In this document: piece after piece, positions 57,135 to 64,000 of the stretch
Layout: every line of letters begins with the position of its first letter
Position numbering within the stretch: position 1 is the stretch's first letter
From: Perkinsus olseni
Lineage: Eukaryota; Perkinsozoa; Perkinsida; Perkinsidae
Direction of reading: 5' to 3'
Length of the DNA: 64,000 nucleotides
Assembly: GCA_013115135.1 (NCBI GenBank)
Contig: JABANP010000068.1
Location: 62,001-126,000, forward strand
Program-made: the position numbers and the translations under genes
The notes under the pieces: model-generated
The model's database searches: none
What the model was told of the DNA's origin: nothing
The model's input: the letters and a program-made list of their open reading frames with translations, nothing else

Positions 57135-57719
57135 TCATTTACAGCAGGTTTCCTTGTGTCCTGCAAGCCAGTCTTTTTTCTGACAGGCAGAGCTACAGTA
57201 CCAGACTCTCTTACACCGACTGCAGCAGTTCGAGCACACTTTACCGCAGACTTCGCACATCCGATCAGTCTCCTCGAGCTTGTTGAAGAAGCAGTAATAC
57301 AGTACTTCTGGATTTGTCTCTTTGTTGCACTCCTCCCAGAATCGGAAATCAAAGCCTGCCTCGACCCCCAAGAGCTCGTACACAGCAACACATTCCATAT
57401 TGCCCTTGCCTCCTTCGCGATCAACAGGGACCCCGAGCTTCTCAGCAACGTCACTGTACCGAAAATCTAGAGAAAGGTCGAGCGGCAAGTCCCCTTGATA
57501 TCGTGTGTAGCCCTTGTTCTTGGCATTGGACGTGTAAACGTAAACACAGTCGACTCGGCCGCCTTTCAGCCGTGTGCTGATGCCCTGGGATTTGGACTGT
57601 ACGTAGCTGCAGTCTGAATACTCTTTCTCTTCTATGTCACTCGCACCACGAGTCTCAAGGAATTGTCGAACTCCAGTAGGTGTCGCACCAAGCAGGGGCT
57701 CCAAACTCGATGAAGCCAT
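57135..57719 (-). CDS. MYND zinc-finger protein
   Basis: Single exon of 194 residues; ATG at 57717-57719 (MASSSLEPLLGATPTGVRQF). The N-terminal 150 residues (DCVYVYTSNAKNKGYTRYQG; DLSLDFRYSDVAEKLGVPVD) have no family I recognise. The C-terminus is a MYND finger: CEVCGKVCSNCCSRCKRVWY then CSSACQKKDWLAGHKETCCK, with the full C-x2-C, C-x2-C, YCS-x2-C, H-x3-C set. MYND fingers bind proline-rich peptides; a scaffold or quality-control role is inference. Stop at 57135-57137. Confidence 0.8.
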   Translation of the reverse strand: MASSSLEPLLGATPTGVRQFLETRGASDIEEKEYSDCSYVQSKSQGISTRLKGGRVDCVYVYTSNAKNKGYTRYQGDLPLDLSLDFRYSDVAEKLGVPVDREGGKGNMECVAVYELLGVEAGFDFRFWEECNKETNPEVLYYCFFNKLEETDRMCEVCGKVCSNCCSRCKRVWYCSSACQKKDWLAGHKETCCK

Positions 57720-58083
57720 TTTCAGGAGAGACACTGGAAAAACGGATGAACGACAAGGTGGTCGAAAACCAAAGGCTCAGTTACGAACGGTACAAGCTCA
57801 CAACAAGCTTCACACCAATAACGGGCAACGCGACAATTGGGCCACGGATCGAAAAGAAGTCTGGTAAACTTGGAAAATCGGTGCATAAACTCAGATTCGA
57901 TGATGGTATTGAAGAATCACAAGTTGAAGTCGTCTCCAGTGGATGGAGCTGTGAGTCTTTTCTTAAGGAAAGAGCCAACGGTATACAGCCAGTTTGGTGA
58001 TTCCGTTGAAGAGTCGGTACCTGGACAAGAGTACTCCACAGTACTCCACAGGCCACTCGGCAGGGCTAAAGCAGGCTCAAACA
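57720..58083. other. Intergenic, 0.36 kb
   Basis: Between two minus-strand genes. A plus-strand open stretch here has no recognisable similarity and overlaps the MYND start antisense; I do not call it. Confidence 0.35.
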
Positions 58084-61000
58084 TTAGTTACCTTCCGAGG
58101 TGGAAGATTCCTCCCTGGTGTAGTCCTCTCTGATTATCTCACGAGGCGACTTCTCCTCGGTTTTTTGTTTCTGTGCAGCAGCTGCAGCAGCTTGCTTCTT
58201 CGAAGCCTCGACAACGAAGTAGTCTACGAGCTTAGGACGCCCATCAGGCTGAGGTTTGCGGTAGTCCTGACAAGAGCCATAGCGCCGAATGTAGCTGACT
58301 TAGCATCGCGCAGCTCGCTTACTGAAGGCGACGGGCCTAGCCCTTGCTTCACCCTTGTAGCCCAGAAGGAGAGATCCTCTTCCTTGGACTTCGATTCAGT
58401 CTTCGGACGATATTTGCTCGGAGTTATCCACTTCCAGGACGGTACCTGGTAGCCGGGCATGTTGTCAGCGAGATGAGCGATACACGTGACATACCCGAGA
58501 TCCCCTTGGCAGGAGTTTTCCATCCCAATAGGGATCCGCTTCCCACTGCCGGGCAACGTGGTCGATGCCGATCACGAAGACGTGTAGGTCGCCTGTGTCA
58601 GGACTGACCCACATACGAAGGAAGTGCTTGTAGTCCTGTATCCGCAGAGAGCTGAAGGCTTCATTCCAGTGTTGACCGAGGTAGTTGAGAGAGATCAGCA
58701 GGTAGACGCCGAAGATGAAAGAAGCGATAGGGGTCATGATGATGTAGAGGAAGGGCAATACCGAGCCTAGGTATCCGAGGTACTCGAAGCGATCGATTGG
58801 CTGAAAAAAAGAAGCAGTAGCGAGTCGCTACTAGCGACCCACAGAGCAACACTAGGAGCACGGCCAACAATATGCATCAACCGACAGCAGAAGGCACTAG
58901 AGAAGTCTGTAACCCAAAACATCCGCTTACCAAATTCTTCGCTATAGAGTTGCAGACGGCAGCTCTGTTATAATACGCCCTGCTAGGCAAGTCCGTTATC
59001 GAGAGGAACCAGGAGTTGAGCGTGGCGGGGGATGGTAGCATCGACGCCTGGATGAGGGGACTGCTGCAGCTGTGGTCAAGGCTGGGCTTACCCAGAACGG
59101 GCCCAGAGTCGACACGATGAGGGCTTGTGTCGAATCGAGGATCTCCAAACTGTCACCACCCGATGCGGCAGGGTTGGCACTAGCCAGGTACTCGCAGAAG
59201 CACTCCACTAGACAGACCGCGGAGACAGCTGCCAGGGAATGGCACAGGCCATGGATCGCCCCGACAAACAACCTGCGGGAGAGATCAAGCTCCTTCGACG
59301 ATCCGCGGGAGACTTCGGGACCTACCTCTTGGCCTGCCCCATCTGTTCCTCAGTAAAGCTGATACACATTGCCATGAACACTACTTGCCCGACGAGGGAC
59401 ACGTACCTGAAAATGGACCATCGATTGTGGCAAGCGCCGATGTCTGGCTAGCCTCGCTATTACGACTGGCGGAAGATCTTATCGTAGGCCTCGAAGATGA
59501 GCACGATGAACTCGTACAGACAGAGGAGGGCATTAGGCTGCTGTATTACCCGGCGAGCGTTGCACAGTGGTAGGGCAGAGATGCTCTGAAAGAGATAAAC
59601 TCAGTCCTAGTGCCTCGCGGGATAACAAAGAGTCCCTTGCGAGAGCTCCCAAACGGCAGCACTAATCGCTTTTACTTCTACTATATAGCACCTGTGCGTT
59701 ACAGCACGCTAGAATCAATGCACAATTGACAGCTGAACATACGCGATTGAAGTCCATAGACAAGTGTCTTGACTTGAAATGGCGCCGGGGGGTCGGGAGA
59801 CTGTCCCGGAAAGAAGCTTACCATTCCTAGATAGAACATTCCCAGAACCACATCAGCCCCCCAGTTGCGCCTTCGGAAGTGTATAGGGTTGAGCCACGTC
59901 AGACGACGACTGACCTTCTCGGGCGGGTAGGACTTCACACGGGTGTACCTGTGGTACAGCGACAAATGCTGCGTTGTGTACGGCAAAAACATATGCAGTT
60001 CGACGCCACGACTGCCGACCGCCGACCTCTAGGAGGAAGCTGGAGTGAGCTATACGATCTTCGAGAAGATTTCACGGAGGGAGTCCTCTTTCGGGAAAAG
60101 TAACTCTCGAGAAGATACCACATTAGAGCCACGGGGATAAGAGGGCCATCGCAGATTAGTACCCAGTGCCCAGAGGTTTCGAAACCGCCGGGGGGACCTT
60201 CAGTCCCGATCCTCCAGCAGCGAAACCGAACTCATTGTTATTGAGCTTGCCAATCCTCTTGTCCACGGACTCCTCCCGTAATATGTCCTTAGGAGGGAAG
60301 TGAGTCGGATGCAGGAAGGCGCCCGCCCCACCAGAGGTTACTAAGGGCACTCCTTTACTGCCATCCTGAAGAGAAAGCACGCTGAAACTCCCAAAGCCTC
60401 ACGTGTAGGGCAACGGACGGTATTACAGGCGGCATGTACCGCGAGTAGTGATGAACATCGCCAGCGAGACGCATGGCCAAGCGCGGCTCTCCTATTTTGT
60501 CTAGCAGGACGCTGAGCATGTAACCAGTCCTCTGAAAGAGATCGCCAAGTCAAAGGGAGAACCCACGAAGCGGAGGCGCCTTCTTACAATGTCTTCAGCA
60601 ACATCAGACTCCCAGTTAGGTCTGTGAGTGATGACTACCACACGATCTTCTGCGCCAACTTTGCCAGAGTCCAGAAGGCCACAGAAGTAGTCATATTGTG
60701 GGCGGTCCAAGTCATAAGAGAGGCTGAGGTCCAGACCCCATATCCACCAACCATGGGACAGCTTCACGGCGAAATACGAGCTCTTCTGCGGGAGCCTCCA
60801 GCCAGCCAAATGGTCTTGGCCGACAAACCAATGGAGGTAGACCTCTAGTCCATCGTACCTGCGCATCGAACCCTCGGACGCCAGAAGGAAGACCCTAGGG
60901 TACTACCAGTCATGATTGCCCGGGATAGCGAAGAATCGCGGCTGATCCACCGCGGCCGAGGACTTCGATTCCGCGGTTGTTGGGGCCTCCTCACAAGGAG

Positions 61001-62268
61001 GGAAGGCCCACTCGAGAGGACGTACCAGCCTGTTGACGAAAGCCTTGTGGCTCGGAACTGGATAGGCCAGGTCTCCACCATGGAACACCACGCTAGCCCT
61101 AGGGAGCATGATACGGCGATGGCCAGCACCGCCGTCAGACGGGGTCCTCCGCATACTCGTAAGACGTATCTCAGAGGCGGTACTGTCTGTCCTCATCCGT
61201 TTGCCCCCGCGTCCCAGTGATGGCATTGATCTGTGACGCTTCATCGCAAAGGAATCCGAGCTGCTATCTCGCTCCAAGGCCTCAATGCTTCCCTTAGAGA
61301 GGCTTGCGATCGAGAGCTTGTCCACCTTCTCGGCAACGGGATCGTCTTCGGGCACATCCACGCCCAAGTATGGCTGAGCTATCAACCGCCCAACCGTATA
61401 ACTAGAGTCGAAGCCGTCACCACCATCAGCGAAGAAGTCGAACCAAGTCTCTTCTTTATCGGACTGGTCGTCGAAAGTCAATGTCCCTTCCGGCTCTCGA
61501 GTCAGCGCGGCCATCAGCGCCCTCACGTCAAAGCCGTCCCATGAAGACCTTGAGCATCACCGTGACTTGCGGGATGTAGGTTGTCATCAGAAGACTGTAC
61601 CACGATACCATAGTCTTGCGCAGCTTCGGGTCCGGTCCCCGTCGCTTCTCGGCCTCCTCCTCCGCCTGGTGGTGCTTGGCCAGCACCGGTCCAGCAGAGA
61701 AGAAGCCGTGACGTCGTCCTAGTATCCTCTGTACAAGCCATGATAAACCGTAAAGGAGGAGCATGGTTAGGACCACTGGCAACTGCAGCTGGACGGGGCT
61801 GTCCAGGTACTCACAGTACTCGTCGGTAGAGGATCCCAGTCGGTCCTCCTCCTGCTTACAGAAGCCGTATTGCAGACTCAGGGCCGAGGCCATCAACAGA
61901 AGGTTGTTGAAGTATTCTCTACGAGTTCTCCGCATCGAGATGCCTCTCATGCGCAGGACACCTTCGACAATGTAGAACCCAGGCAGTCCCAGGACAAGGG
62001 CCGGTAAGAAGAAGGAGATCACCTTACTGAAGCGGAAGGGAACAGCAGCTCCGGCAGGGGCGCTCTCGGTGTGACGAAACACCGTCATGAGGAGAAAATA
62101 TGTCGAGAGGTTGATGAACCAGAAGTACCGAGAGTTGCGGTCGGCATCTTGAATGTGCTGCAGGGGGGACAGGAACCAGTAGAAGGCCAAGAACATGACC
62201 GAGTGTAGAAACACCCACCATTCCACGCGCAAAGTGAGGGATGCCTCTGAGGCTGAGAAGAGCTCCAT
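58084..62268 (-). CDS. Multi-span calcineurin-like phosphoesterase, copy 1
   Basis: Start at ATG 62266-62268 (MELFSASEASLTLRVEWWVF) or in an upstream exon beginning at 62378. N-terminal half: four or five membrane spans (VFLHSVMFLAFYWFLSPLQH; FWFINLSTYFLLMTVF; VISFFLPALVLGLPGFYIVE; LQLPVVLTMLLLYGLSWLVQ). Then the metallophosphoesterase domain: WFDFFADGGDGFDSSYTVGR, an acidic/Ser insert, VVFHGGDLAYPVPS, FFAIPGNHDW, VVVITHRP and RLAGDVHHYSRYMPP, giving the metal-binding GD, GNHD, H and GDxHH motifs. The C-terminal half has more spans, including YIIMTPIASFIFGVYLLISL and GQHWNEAFSSLRIQDYKHFL, then PSWKWITPSKYRPKT and a charged tail ending at 58084-58086. Several introns and probable one-base shifts make the total length approximate (about 1,200 residues). 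Substrate unknown. Confidence 0.7.
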
Positions 62269-62502
62269 AATGGGAAAGAGGTGGTCGAGCAAGCCAGAGG
62301 GATCAAGAGAAAACAGTCAACTGAAAAAAACCTCACACAGGAAGTCTCAACGCTACCCAACGAGGCCATTGGTTGCATGAAAAACTAAGTCTCGCGTCGC
62401 AGCTCATACTGCACTGCTATCCCCTCATGTTCTACATATTGAAGTCATCTCTTAGCGACTCGTTCGAGCCAGTATACTGCAGCAAAGATGAGACCCGTCT
62501 GA

Positions 62503-64000
62503 TCAGGCTCGTAACGGGGTTCGGGCTGGGGACGTCCACAGAGGAACCTTCACAGACAAGATACGTAGCATCATACACACCGAACCTCTACCCTCAGCTT
62601 CCTCCTCTGTGTAGTAGTCCTCGCCTAACAGCGGTGGTGTACTAACGTCAGCCCGGCGCTTCCTCGAAGCCTTCACCACGAAGAAGTCTACGACCCTCGC
62701 TCGACTTCCACTCTTTACGATCTGTCCAGCCTGAAATCGACGACCTGAGGCCTTCCGCCGCTAACGCTCCTTCACCCTGTCCTTGGAGCTCCTGTGGACT
62801 CTGGGTCGATACTTGCTAGGAGTCACCCACTTCCAAGAAGGCACCTTCAGAAGGACAGAAAGACTGAGACAGTGACTTCGCCGAGCTCAACGAGCGCAGA
62901 AAGGAGACAAAAGGTTGCACAATGGCAGCCCGCGAAATGCGTCAACTGCGCCACCCTCTGCCTACTTTCGCGTTCCTTGGCATAAAGGTCTTGTCCCAGT
63001 AAGGGTCCATCTCCCAACGAGTAGGGACGTGATCAACCCCGACAACAAAACAGTGCAAGTCGCCCGTCACAGGCGAGATGTGCATGCGCAGGAAGTTCTT
63101 GTAGTCCTGGATCTTGAGGGAGCTGAAGGCCTCCGTCCAGTGTTGGCCGAGGAAGTTGAGCGAGACCGAGAGGTAACAGCCGAAGATAAAGGACGCGATT
63201 GGAGTAATGATAATCCACAAGTATGGGACGAGCGGCCCAATCAAGGCAGCATAGTCGAACCTCGTCAGAGCCTGATGAACCACAGGGGGGATATTGCAAT
63301 CGTCAGGATTCATGACACGACATGATCTCCGTTCCGGTGAACACGTGCGATGAAACTCAGCCAGAGGGGAAGGTAGGGCCGCAATGGAGCAAGAAGCCAT
63401 GCTCACCTGCCCGGCAGCCATGCTCGCACAAGCGGCCTCTCTGTTAGTGGCGATTATCCGAGGGAGGTCGCAGATGGACAGGGCTAGTGTATTGAGTGCC
63501 GATGGTAATAGATAGAGGGGTATCTATGAAAGGATACCCACAGCGGCAGCAGACCGAGGTCATCGGGCGCACCTCGTAGCCGCTACCCGCAGCCTCGATC
63601 AGAATACCATCCAGGAACCGAACGATCTCTGGGGATTCACCGCTGGTCACTGTATGCAGTTGGGCAAGGTAAACGGTGGCGCACTCGGCAAGGCATATGC
63701 AAGCCACCGCCGCTATGGCGTGACAGGCATAGTGCACGACTCCTACCCCCAGCCTGATCACCGTGAAGTGCAACGCGACCGCGCTTCGATTCACCTGTAC
63801 TTCCAAGCCACACCCATATGGGTCTCAGCTAGCGCTATCATGCAGGCGAGGAAGCAACAGTGAGTGAGCAAGGATAGGTAACTGGAAGGGAACCTCACGC
63901 GCACTTTATGAAAAAGTAGCGCCTACGAGGTGTTGAAAATAGTGTAGAATGTTTCAATTATTAGAAAAAAGAATTCCTTCAAGACCAGAAGGAAGTCGGG
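62503..64000 (-). CDS. Multi-span calcineurin-like phosphoesterase, copy 2 (C-terminal part)
   Basis: Tandem paralog cut by the right edge; only the C-terminal membrane region is visible. HYACHAIAAVACICLAECAT matches the copy 1 segment HGLCHSLAAVSAVCLVECFC; YLWIIITPIASFIFGCYLSV, then GQHWTEAFSSLKIQDYKNFL, and FVVGVDHVPTRWEMDPYWDK match copy 1 at about 58550-58750. The tail PSWKWVTPSKYRPRVHRSSK, then VDFFVVKASRKRRAD and an acidic EDYYTEEEAE, ends near 62503-62505. The catalytic domain must lie beyond 64000. Only about 0.1-0.2 kb separates it from copy 1. Confidence 0.7.

Noticed and set aside
57680..58000. Plus-strand frame overlapping the MYND gene start
   Set aside because: Overlaps a well-supported gene antisense and has no recognisable similarity.
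1..64000. Bacterial operon or CRISPR array
   Set aside because: Genes are interrupted by GT-AG introns and encode spliceosomal, translation and ciliary proteins; the tandem repeats are coding minisatellites without spacers.

Overview
This is a nuclear fragment from a small-intron, gene-dense unicellular eukaryote. Evidence: nearly every recognisable protein is split by GT-AG introns of about 29-60 nt, intergenic gaps are often under 150 bp, TGA/TAA/TAG are all used as stops (so not a ciliate-type code), and both strands carry clustered genes. Genes for cilium/flagellum parts (a radial-spoke-head-1-like MORN protein, the transition-zone protein TMEM231, a PIBF1/CEP90-like coiled coil) point to a flagellated protist. 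The style (tiny introns, Thr-rich secreted families, tandem paralogs) suggests an alveolate of the Perkinsus type; that taxonomic guess is inference only.

Layout. 1-11.8 kb, minus strand: PIBF1-like coiled coil (cut by the left edge), a large acidic/His-rich coiled-coil protein, a small unknown gene, splicing factor PRPF31 and Rab geranylgeranyltransferase beta. 12.5-24.2 kb, plus strand: an eIF4G-type protein, a small membrane protein, and a remarkable gene joining an otubain-type OTU deubiquitinase domain to two RING-like fingers, a RING and an IBR-like finger. 24.4-29.7 kb, minus: three tandem SAM-methyltransferase paralogs; the third has a roughly 1-kb inverted-repeat element in an intron that is short in its sister. 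29.8-38.2 kb, minus: an unknown single-exon gene, a PH/C2/dysferlin-domain membrane protein (with an internally deleted pseudogene copy nearby), RSPH1-like and TMEM231. 38.3-45.9 kb, plus: a PUB-like-domain gene, an unknown Arg/Ser-rich gene and two tandem AAAP amino-acid transporters. 46.4-54.7 kb, minus: three secreted Cys-rich/Thr-rich proteins with expanded minisatellites. 55-64 kb, minus: FkbM-type methyltransferase, MYND-finger protein, and two tandem multi-membrane-span calcineurin-like phosphoesterases (the second cut by the right edge).

A recurrent feature is single-base shifts in homopolymer runs inside otherwise well-conserved exons. Many can be reconciled by changing one base of a run, so they look more like long-read consensus errors than pseudogenes; gene models here therefore describe spans including introns and probable indels.
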